From contig JAUXJK010000148.1 of assembly GCA_030624785.1 (NCBI GenBank), positions 1-5,801 of the forward strand: 5,801 bases of DNA, read 5' to 3'. The notes beneath the pieces were generated by a model that searched no databases, was not told where the DNA came from, and worked only from the letters and a program-made list of their open reading frames with translations. The DNA comes from Actinomycetes bacterium. GTDB taxonomy: Bacteria; Actinomycetota; Thermoleophilia; Gaiellales; Gaiellaceae. The translations under genes and the position numbers were made by a program. Below, one piece after another: positions 1-5,449 of this stretch. Each line of letters opens with the position of its first letter. Position 1 is the stretch's first letter.

Positions 1-478
1 GCCAGCCACGTTCGCGGGCTGCATTGACGTGGGAGGGTTCTTCAAGGACAGCATCGGAACGCTCGGGGTGCGCGAGGATCGGGAGCAGGCCTGCGTGTTC
101 GGCGATGACTGCGTAGCCAAACGGCACGTCGATGCTGCCACGGAAAGGAACTTCGATCAGGATCGCGTCGAGATTCCCAAGCCGGTATCGAGCCGGGTCT
201 TCCTCGTGTCGTGCCGGGGCTGGAGTCACCTCAAAACCGAGCTGGAGGTCAACGCCCATGGCGCGTGCCTGGTTGCGCATGCGGTGGTGAGCGGCTCGGA
301 CGGCGGCCTCCCGAGCGTCTGTCAGCCCGTCGATCGGCCAAACGTGTGGCGTTCCATAGATGACCTTCGTGCCTCGCGAGGCCGCTGTCTCGAGGAGTTC
401 GAGACCCTCACCTTCTGATTCCACACCATCGTCGCCGGACGGAATCACGTGGCTGTGGATGTCCACGAACGACTGCAC
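1..478 (-). CDS. CpsB/CapC-type PHP-fold tyrosine phosphatase (YwqE-like), 3' end cut by window edge
   Basis: Reading the minus strand from a GTG at 478 gives 159 residues open to the window edge, so the C-terminal part is missing. The start reads MQSFVDIHSHVIPSGDDG, the hallmark N-terminus of the CpsB/CapC/YwqE family (metal-binding HxH at H8/H10, then a DDG turn). Further family marks are TPH at 43-45, the glutamate of GFEV (E83) and LAHPER at 135-140, all placed where PHP metal ligands are expected. Known members are manganese-dependent protein-tyrosine phosphatases that dephosphorylate the BY-kinase controlling capsule or exopolysaccharide polymerisation in the cytoplasm. The GTG is chosen because family members begin two to five residues before DIHSH and an in-frame stop lies just upstream (it is the stop of the sigma gene). 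A GAGG sits 14 bases upstream, a long spacing. The gap to the sigma gene is only 21 bases, so co-transcription is likely. The alternative, a histidinol-phosphatase-like PHP enzyme, fits less well. Confidence 0.86.
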   Translation of the reverse strand, partial: MQSFVDIHSHVIPSGDDGVESEGEGLELLETAASRGTKVIYGTPHVWPIDGLTDAREAAVRAAHHRMRNQARAMGVDLQLGFEVTPAPARHEEDPARYRLGNLDAILIEVPFRGSIDVPFGYAVIAEHAGLLPILAHPERSDAVLEEPSHVNAARERGW

Positions 479-499
479 TTGCAGAGGGTAGACCTCGGG

Positions 500-1468
500 C
501 TAGTCGTTTCGGAGGTAGAACTTGAGATCCGGCGCGACCGCAAGGAGTTCGCGTAGCGCTCGAGCTTCTAGCTGGCGGACGCGTTCGCGGGTGACGCCGA
601 GCGCTTGACCAACCTCCTCAAGCGAACGAGGCTTTCCGCTGCTCAGGCCGTATCGCAGATCAAGCACGCGTTGCATTCGCTCATTCAGGTGGCTGATGGC
701 CTCGGTGAGCTCGACAGATTGCAACCGATGAGCTGTGACATCCTCGGGAAGGTCTGCGTTCACGTCTTCGATTAGGTCTCCGTACATCGAGTCGCCCTCA
801 CCGACAGGCGTTTCCAGACTCACCGGATCCTCGATCAGATCGAGTAGCTCCTCCACCCTGCTCTCTTCTAGACCGGCCTCGGCGGCGATCTCGAGGTTGA
901 GCGGCTCCCGATTCAGGCGCTGGGCGAGCACGCGACGAGCGCGCATCGTCTTGCGCACCTGATCGACAACGTGTACCGGTAGCCGAATCGTGCGTCCTTG
1001 ATCGGCGATCGCTCGATTCACTGACTGTCGGATCCACCACGTGGCGTATGTCGAGAGCTTGTAGCCAAGTCTGTAGTCGAACTTCTCCACCGCTCGCATG
1101 AGACCAAGATTGCCCTCTTGAATGAGATCGAGTAGCGGAACGCCCGCGTTCGAGTAGTTGCGCGTGATCGACATGACAAGCCGGAGATTGCATTCGACGA
1201 GCTGCCGTTTGGCGACCTCGTCGCCTTCGTCCTTGCGACGTGCAAGCTCGCGCTCCTCTGCTGTTGTGAGAAGCGGGCCGTCGCCGATCTGACGGACGTA
1301 GAGCTTTAGAGGATCGCGGAGCTCCGGCGGAGAAGCTTCTTCCTTCTCCTCAACCTCGACAGTGTCAGTAGATCCGGCTGCGGCACTTTTCGCGCCAGCA
1401 ACGAGTTTGATCGACGCCTTCTTAGGGGCACCATCGTCTTCATGCTTTGGGAGAGGTCTCCGCGCCAC
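500..1468 (-). CDS. RpoD-like sigma-70 factor without region 1.1 (group 2 type)
   Basis: This 322-residue RNA polymerase sigma subunit directs core polymerase to promoters. Residues 1-50 are a charged, low-complexity lead with no recognisable region 1.1. Region 1.2 starts at DPLKLYVRQIG (52-62). Region 2 covers about 90-165, with NLRLVMSITRNY, DLIQEGNLGLMRAVEKFD, and the -10 melting/recognition helix STYATWWIRQSVNRAI (139-154) followed by RTIRLPVHV. Region 3 follows, then region 4 (about 262-308) with DLRYGL and the -35-binding helix-turn-helix SLEEVGQALGVTRERVRQLEARA. The presence of regions 1.2, 2, 3 and 4 excludes ECF sigmas. The short N-terminus and RVRQLEARALREL in place of the usual RIRQIE...LRKL suggest an alternative group 2 factor, not the principal one. 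The start is GTG at 1468: an in-frame TAG lies about 50 bases upstream and no other in-frame ATG/GTG/TTG intervenes. No clear Shine-Dalgarno is visible. It lies 91 bases after the sulfotransferase and 21 before the phosphatase gene. Confidence 0.93.
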   Translation of the reverse strand: MARRPLPKHEDDGAPKKASIKLVAGAKSAAAGSTDTVEVEEKEEASPPELRDPLKLYVRQIGDGPLLTTAEERELARRKDEGDEVAKRQLVECNLRLVMSITRNYSNAGVPLLDLIQEGNLGLMRAVEKFDYRLGYKLSTYATWWIRQSVNRAIADQGRTIRLPVHVVDQVRKTMRARRVLAQRLNREPLNLEIAAEAGLEESRVEELLDLIEDPVSLETPVGEGDSMYGDLIEDVNADLPEDVTAHRLQSVELTEAISHLNERMQRVLDLRYGLSSGKPRSLEEVGQALGVTRERVRQLEARALRELLAVAPDLKFYLRND

Positions 1469-1559
1469 GCTGAGGTCATCGGCGGCGTGTGAGAGTGTCT
1501 TGAACTCTTCCTACCTCCGGCGGGTCAGGCGGATCTCCCCTAGTTGGGTGATCTACAGA

Positions 1560-2411
1560 TCAGCCTCCTGTCGTGGAGAGATATCCGAGCGTGTGTAGCA
1601 ATGCGCCAGACTCGATCTCGACGTCCATAAGTTGGGATGCCGAAAGCTCCAGCCGATGTCGTCCTACGGAACCGTCGTGTGCGGCAGAAAGGGCTTCCTG
1701 GAGCTCGCCGACGGGGTGTTCAAGCGTCTGGCTGAGCTGGGCCGCAACCTCACCAGAATTGGCTGTAAGCGTCTCGTAGCGCAGCTCGACCGCCCTGTCC
1801 CCCAAGGCCCGTCCCGCTTCAACATAGCGGCGCCAGGCCCACGCGGCTCGTCGCACATCGCTGACCTGCGCAAACTCAGTCGATCGCTCAGGCTCAACCC
1901 AGAAGCGGGTCTCAGCGCCATAGGAATGCCCTGCATCATCTGCTCCGCTGCGTCCGCTCGCGAGCCAGCCTCGTTTCTCGAGCGAGCACACAACATCTCG
2001 ACCGTCGCGGACAAGATGGAGAAAGACGGCGCCTGGATAGGCATGGGCGATGGCTGGCGCGATAAAGATCGTCTCAGGTGTCTGTTCGACCGCTCTCAGC
2101 CCACCTCCGCAGCTCCATCGTTGAACTCGACTCAGAATGCGTTTTGCATCGCCGGCAGCTGAAGCGGGCGTGACTGAAGAGAGTCTGGGAATCTCGGCTT
2201 TTAGCGGTGCTACCTCACCGAGATCCACGTATCCGTTGAGCGATCCGAGCGCGCCCGCGAGGAACGTCGTACCCGAGCGTGGACACCCGAAGACGAAGAT
2301 CATGCGCTCGTCCATTGCGCGGTAGAGACCATGGAGTCGCGGTGTGCGACCCCGGAGAGCGCGTCGTACAGCGCGAGCGTACAAAAGAGGTATGGAGTTC
2401 ACGCCGGGCAC
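1560..2411 (-). CDS. PAPS-dependent sulfotransferase family protein
   Basis: The product is 283 residues from GTG 2411, or 251 from ATG 2315. It carries the two cofactor signatures of the sulfotransferase family: the 5'-phosphosulfate loop FGCPRSGTTFL (41-51, long numbering) after a beta strand, and the 3'-phosphate motif LVRDGRDVVCSLEKRGW (133-149). VEQTPE (108-113), a WAWRRYVEAG helix, LRYETL and a late GSVGRHR also match the family layout. Such enzymes move sulfate from PAPS to hydroxyls or amines of glycans, lipids or small molecules; the acceptor cannot be read from sequence. No signal peptide or membrane segment is seen. The start is uncertain: the first 32 residues are basic (RAVRRALRGRTPRLHGLYRA) and could be genuine, but many relatives begin shortly before the P-loop, which would favour ATG 2315 or 2303. 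Neither has a good ribosome site. It is the first gene of the leftward group that includes the sigma factor and a polysaccharide-type phosphatase, so a role in sulfating a surface glycan is a reasonable inference only. Confidence 0.85.
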   Translation of the reverse strand: MPGVNSIPLLYARAVRRALRGRTPRLHGLYRAMDERMIFVFGCPRSGTTFLAGALGSLNGYVDLGEVAPLKAEIPRLSSVTPASAAGDAKRILSRVQRWSCGGGLRAVEQTPETIFIAPAIAHAYPGAVFLHLVRDGRDVVCSLEKRGWLASGRSGADDAGHSYGAETRFWVEPERSTEFAQVSDVRRAAWAWRRYVEAGRALGDRAVELRYETLTANSGEVAAQLSQTLEHPVGELQEALSAAHDGSVGRHRLELSASQLMDVEIESGALLHTLGYLSTTGG

Positions 2412-2417
2412 GCGCGC

Positions 2418-2423
2418 TATCGT
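2418..2423 (+). promoter_or_regulatory. Putative -10 box of gatD (leaderless type)
   Basis: TATCGT keeps the key T1, A2 and T6 of TATAAT and lies 8 bases before the GTG at 2432. Transcription would begin at or within a base or two of the start codon. No convincing -35 is present upstream. The position also supports choosing GTG 2432 as the gatD start. Inference from spacing only. Confidence 0.45.
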
Positions 2424-2431
2424 GTCAGGTC

Positions 2432-3178
2432 GTGCAGCTGACCGTCGCCCATCTCTACCCGGAGCTGCTCAATATCTACGCCGACCGTGGCAATATCGCA
2501 GTGTTGAACTGGCGTGCCGCGCGGCGTGGCATTGAGCTTACGGTGTGCTCCGTTGATGACGGAACTGCGCTTCCGAGCGACACGGATCTCGTCTACATCG
2601 GCGGAGGCCAGGATCGTGATCAGCAACTGATCGCTTCTGATATCGCGAGACGAGGGCCCGCACTGAGCAGCCTCGTAGAGACTGGATGCGCGCTGCTGGC
2701 AGTCTGTGGCGGGTATCAACTGCTTGGGCACTCGTACCGCGACGTCTCTGGCAATGAGATGCCCGGCGCAGGTTTGTTCCCCATTCGAACTCAGGCAGGG
2801 CATCACCGTCTCATCGGCGACGTGCTGCTCGAATGCGATTTCCTCGATGGGCCCCCGCGGCGGATTGCCGGGTTCGAGAATCACGCGGGCCGAACCAAGC
2901 TTGACGAAGGAGCTGACTCTTTCGGGCGCGTGGTACACGGCTTCGGGAATGACGGGCGAAGCGGCTACGAGGGTTGCCGACTTGGATCGGCGATCGGAAC
3001 CTATCTGCACGGTCCGCTGCTGCCACGCAACCCGTGGCTTGCCGACTGGTTGCTTGAGCGCGCGCTGCTGCATCGCACGGGCGAGCCACGCGAGCTTCCG
3101 CCTCTTGAGGATGCACTCGAGTCCTCGGCACAAGCGCTGGCGGGCGAGCGAGCGCGTACCAGGGGCGGACGGTTCTAG
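2432..3178 (+). CDS. gatD: GatD-type lipid II glutamine amidotransferase subunit
   Basis: This 248-residue class I (triad) glutamine amidotransferase is of the cobyric-acid-synthase-like GatD type. In known systems GatD releases ammonia from glutamine and passes it to MurT, which amidates the alpha-carboxyl of D-Glu in lipid II at the inner face of the membrane. Visible marks are LYPELLNIYADRGNIAVL at 8-25 (GatD-like N-terminus), YIGGGQDRDQQ at 55-65, the nucleophile elbow AVCGGYQLLG with Cys92, HHRLIGD at 124-130 (Arg126 at the position of the conserved GatD arginine), GFENHAGRT at 147-155 and GTYLHGPLLP with catalytic His193. Length matches GatD (about 240 residues), far shorter than CobQ. 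GTG 2432 is chosen because homology starts right there and a -10-like box lies 8 bases upstream; the open frame extends to 2279, but that part reads as antisense of the sulfotransferase. No MurT ligase gene is adjacent. The stop codon overlaps that of the convergent NUDIX gene. Confidence 0.93.
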   Translation: MQLTVAHLYPELLNIYADRGNIAVLNWRAARRGIELTVCSVDDGTALPSDTDLVYIGGGQDRDQQLIASDIARRGPALSSLVETGCALLAVCGGYQLLGHSYRDVSGNEMPGAGLFPIRTQAGHHRLIGDVLLECDFLDGPPRRIAGFENHAGRTKLDEGADSFGRVVHGFGNDGRSGYEGCRLGSAIGTYLHGPLLPRNPWLADWLLERALLHRTGEPRELPPLEDALESSAQALAGERARTRGGRF

Positions 3179-3627
3179 GGCGCCCAGATCGAACCCAGAT
3201 ACACAGACGGGTCGCCGGGCTGCCACCGCTCGATGAACCGTTGAATTGGCGGGTGCAGTGAGATGTCGACGAGTTCTTCCGCGTCGAAGAGACGGTGCCC
3301 CCGAACAGCTGCATCAGATGACTGGACGGCCTCGAGCGAACGCTCGCCGAGGTGTGCGGCAAACACGATGTGCAGGACGTGACGCGGCGGGGCATCGGGT
3401 GGCGAGATCGATTCGGCGAGAGCGATTGGACCTTCGAGCAGAGGAGGCTCGTCGATACCCAACTCCTCCCGGATCTCGCGATGGAGTGCCTGTACGAGTG
3501 TCTCCCCTGGTTCCACGCCACCGCCTGGAAGCAGCCAGTAGGCGCCCCTGTCCGGCTTCTCATGACGGCAAAGCAGCAGCCGGTCTTCTCGGCGTAGAAG
3601 TGCAGATACCCGAATGCGTGGTTGCAT
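3175..3627 (-). CDS. NUDIX hydrolase (MutT/ADP-ribose pyrophosphatase-like)
   Basis: This complete 150-residue NUDIX protein hydrolyses a nucleoside diphosphate linked to some other group. The Nudix box is perfect: G36-x5-E42-x7-R50-E51-I52-R53-E54-E55-L56-G57-I58, preceded by WLLPGGGVEPGE. The metal-binding glutamates E54/E55 are intact. The C-terminal GHRLFDAEEL...DISLHPPI stretch is typical of small single-domain NUDIX enzymes, but the substrate (8-oxo-dGTP, another dNTP or ADP-ribose) cannot be deduced. ATG 3627 is favoured because its A is the last base of the dut stop (TAATG). No Shine-Dalgarno is seen within the end of dut, so translation probably depends on re-initiation after dut. 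It is the last gene of the hflX-dut-NUDIX operon. Pairing with dUTPase suggests a role in cleaning the nucleotide pool. The stop codon interlocks with that of gatD on the other strand. Confidence 0.93.
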   Translation of the reverse strand: MQPRIRVSALLRREDRLLLCRHEKPDRGAYWLLPGGGVEPGETLVQALHREIREELGIDEPPLLEGPIALAESISPPDAPPRHVLHIVFAAHLGERSLEAVQSSDAAVRGHRLFDAEELVDISLHPPIQRFIERWQPGDPSVYLGSIWAP

Positions 3628-4058
3628 TAGCCGGTCGATGATCCAAAGCCGCGCTCGCCGCGCTCGCTTCCTTCGAGCTCGTCGACACGGTACGGCTCGA
3701 TCGACGGATAGGCGACGATTACGAGCTGAGCCATCCTCTTCCCCGCGTCAGCGGTGAACGTTGCATTGCGGTCTGTGTTGACCACGATCAACTTGATTTC
3801 GCCGCGATATCCAGAGTCAATCAGACCCGGTGAGTTTACGAGCGTGATGCCGTGGTTGAGCGCAAGACCGGAGCGCGGAAGTACAAAGCCTGCGTATCCC
3901 TGAGGGATCTCAACCGCGAGCCCTGTCCGTATCGCGGCACGCTCGCCCGGCCCGAGCGAAACGGATTCGCAGATCACCAGATCCAGACCCGCGTCACCGG
4001 CGTAGGCGTGCTCTGGCACGACTGCATCGGGGTGGAGTCGTTGGATTGGGAGTCGCAT
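3627..4058 (-). CDS. dut: Deoxyuridine 5'-triphosphate nucleotidohydrolase (dUTPase)
   Basis: This 143-residue trimeric-type dUTPase hydrolyses dUTP to dUMP and pyrophosphate, keeping uracil out of DNA and supplying dUMP for thymidylate synthesis. All five family motifs are visible in order: motif 1 AGDAGLDL (20-27), motif 2 PRSGLAL (61-67), motif 3 with the catalytic aspartate and base-stacking tyrosine GLIDSGYRGEI (78-88, D81, Y84), motif 4 RMAQLVI (108-114) and the flexible C-terminal motif 5 RGERGFGSSTG (133-143) that closes over the substrate. Length is normal for the bacterial enzyme. The ATG overlaps the hflX stop as TGATG, and an AAGGG lies 9 bases upstream inside hflX, so both coupling and direct initiation are possible. 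Its own stop overlaps the NUDIX start by one base. Confidence 0.97.
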   Translation of the reverse strand: MRLPIQRLHPDAVVPEHAYAGDAGLDLVICESVSLGPGERAAIRTGLAVEIPQGYAGFVLPRSGLALNHGITLVNSPGLIDSGYRGEIKLIVVNTDRNATFTADAGKRMAQLVIVAYPSIEPYRVDELEGSERGERGFGSSTG

Positions 4059-5398
4059 CAGAACGAGCCCTTAGCGGATTCGCCACGAGGTGGAGAATCT
4101 TCGACGGGTGCCGCTGCCGCACCGTCGCCAACCAGATACCTCGCGAATCGCGGGATTTCTCGGCGAGGAAGCTGAGCCAGGATCGAGACGCCGTCACCTC
4201 GATCCTTCCGTTCGTCAATGGGTGCTCCGAGCGCATACAACTCGGCGAGCTGAGCTCCGTCCGCGTGCGGAATGAGGAGTCGCACCGGTTCGAACATCTC
4301 GGCAAACCGCTCGGCAATGCGTTCCTTCAACTCGTGCATTCCGTCGCCGGTGCTCGCCGATACGACGATAGATCCGGGAAATCGGTGTTTGGCTCGCTGC
4401 TGCGCGACCGTGCCGGCGAGATCCGACTTGTTCAAGACAATCTCAATGGGCAGCTCGTGGGCACCGATCTCGGTGAGAACGGCATCGACAGCGTCTGCCA
4501 TCTCGGCCATTCGCTCATCGCTCTCAGAGACGTCGATGACATGCAGAATCAGATCCGCTGCGAGCATCTCCTCCAGGGTGGCCTTGAAGCCCTCGACCAG
4601 ACCGTGTGGCAACCGTCGTATGAAGCCGACTGTGTCCGATACGAGATAGTCACGCCCCTCGTAGTCAAAAGAGCGTGTCGTTGGGTCGAGCGTCTCGAAC
4701 AGACGATTTCGGACAGAGACGTCCGCATCCGTCAGCGTATTGAGAAGCGTCGACTTTCCAACGTTCGTGTAGCCAGCGAGCGCGACGATGGGCGTTGTCG
4801 AGCGGAGCCGTCGCTTTCGTTGCGTCGCCCGCTGGCGGCTCAATGTCTCGAGCCGGTTACGAAGAACGCCGATCCGTCGGCGCGCAAGGCGTCGATCCGT
4901 CTCGAGCTGGGACTCTCCCGGGCCCCGCGTGCCGATTCCGCCGCCGAGGCGCTCGAGATGCTGCCACATCCCGCGCATACGCGGCAGGTTGTAGTCGAGC
5001 TGAGCCAGCTCAACCTGGAGCTTTCCTTCAGCCGTCTTGGCGTGATGGGCAAAGATATCGAGGATCAACTGTGTGCGATCGACGACGCGGAGTTTGAGCG
5101 CATCCTCAAGGCGGCGTTGTTGCCCTGGCGTGAGCTCGTCATCGACGATGAGCGCCTCGGCGTGCTTCCTGTCGGCGAGCTCGATCAGCTCGGTCAGTTT
5201 TCCGCGCCCAACGTACGTTCGAGGATCTGGATGCGCACGCTTTTGCACGACTTCGTGAACCGTGGTGACACGTGCGGTCGTCAGAAGTTCTCGAAACTCG
5301 CGGAGCGCATCGTCGATATCGTCACGAGGATCGATTACGGATACAACGAGACCGCGCTCAGTCTCAGCATGCATGCCAGTGCGCTCATCGGCTCCCAC
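4058..5398 (-). CDS. hflX: Ribosome-associated GTPase HflX
   Basis: HflX is a GTPase that binds 50S and 70S ribosomes; known homologues split stalled or hibernating ribosomes under heat or antibiotic stress. The 446 residues show the HflX N-terminal domain (YVGRGKLTEL at 62-71, VVDRTQLILDIFA at 105-117, EGKLQVELAQL at 124-134), the signature loop GGGIGTRGPGESQLETDRR (152-170), a basic coiled helix to about 200, then the G domain: G1 GYTNVGKS (209-216), switch region LFETLDPTTR (233-242), G3 DTVGF (255-259), G4 NKSD (323-326) and G5 SAS (347-349). A C-terminal domain follows, ending in a short polar tail. GTG 5398 is chosen because a TACAAT box lies 7 bases before it; ATG 5374 (eight codons in) is the alternative and would lose nothing conserved. 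It heads the operon with dut and the NUDIX gene and is divergent from dapE. Confidence 0.97.
   Translation of the reverse strand: MGADERTGMHAETERGLVVSVIDPRDDIDDALREFRELLTTARVTTVHEVVQKRAHPDPRTYVGRGKLTELIELADRKHAEALIVDDELTPGQQRRLEDALKLRVVDRTQLILDIFAHHAKTAEGKLQVELAQLDYNLPRMRGMWQHLERLGGGIGTRGPGESQLETDRRLARRRIGVLRNRLETLSRQRATQRKRRLRSTTPIVALAGYTNVGKSTLLNTLTDADVSVRNRLFETLDPTTRSFDYEGRDYLVSDTVGFIRRLPHGLVEGFKATLEEMLAADLILHVIDVSESDERMAEMADAVDAVLTEIGAHELPIEIVLNKSDLAGTVAQQRAKHRFPGSIVVSASTGDGMHELKERIAERFAEMFEPVRLLIPHADGAQLAELYALGAPIDERKDRGDGVSILAQLPRREIPRFARYLVGDGAAAAPVEDSPPRGESAKGSF
4068..4072 (-). promoter_or_regulatory. Ribosome binding site of dut inside the end of hflX
   Basis: On the minus strand AAGGG is followed by 9 bases and then the dut ATG at 4058. 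It supports that ATG as the start and lets dut be translated even if coupling to hflX fails. It is one of the few convincing Shine-Dalgarno sites in the window. Confidence 0.45.
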
Positions 5399-5405
5399 AC
5401 TCCTG

Positions 5406-5411
5406 ATTGTA
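5406..5411 (-). promoter_or_regulatory. Putative -10 box of the hflX operon (leaderless type)
   Basis: On the minus strand TACAAT matches TATAAT at five of six bases and is followed by exactly 7 bases and the GTG at 5398. The expected transcription start would be the G of GTG itself. The AGGAG between box and start would then lie outside the mRNA, and it is in any case too close (1 base) to act as a normal Shine-Dalgarno. The -35 position (TCAGGC at 17-base spacing) is poor. Confidence 0.55.
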
Positions 5412-5435
5412 GGCGTGAGGCTCCGATCGCCTGAT

Positions 5436-5441
5436 TACACT
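5436..5441 (+). promoter_or_regulatory. Putative -10 box of dapE (leaderless type)
   Basis: TACACT, within TGATTACACT, keeps T1, A2, A4 and T6 of TATAAT and lies 8 bases before the dapE GTG at 5450. This predicts transcription starting at or next to the start codon. No Shine-Dalgarno lies in the 8-base gap. Its upstream half overlaps the promoter of the divergent hflX operon. Confidence 0.5.
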
Positions 5442-5449
5442 GGCGCAGC

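Noticed and set aside
29..418. A 129-codon open frame on the plus strand at the left edge
   Set aside because: It is the complement of the phosphatase gene, whose HSH, TPH and AHPER motifs are on the minus strand; the plus-strand translation resembles nothing known.
1532..1553. Imperfect stem-loop (GATCTCCC / GGGTGATC, one mismatch, 6-base loop) just after the sulfotransferase stop
   Set aside because: The stem is short and interrupted, and no T-run follows on the minus strand, so it is not a convincing terminator.
2279..2431. Upstream extension of the gatD frame by 51 codons to GTG 2279
   Set aside because: The extension is antisense to the sulfotransferase P-loop region, has no similarity to GatD, and the family N-terminus begins at 2432.
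3178..3185. Perfect 8-base palindrome GGGCGCCC at the gatD/NUDIX junction
   Set aside because: It has no loop and no T-run, lies in the NUDIX coding end, and is expected by chance in GC-rich DNA; not a terminator or a supported operator.
2417..3226. A 269-codon minus-strand frame opposite gatD
   Set aside because: The plus strand encodes GatD with an intact catalytic Cys and His; the minus frame shows no domain and collides with the NUDIX gene.
4046..5434. A long open frame on the plus strand, antisense to hflX
   Set aside because: It reads through the complement of an intact HflX with all GTPase motifs; the translation shows no recognisable domain. Long antisense frames are expected in high-GC genes with biased third positions.
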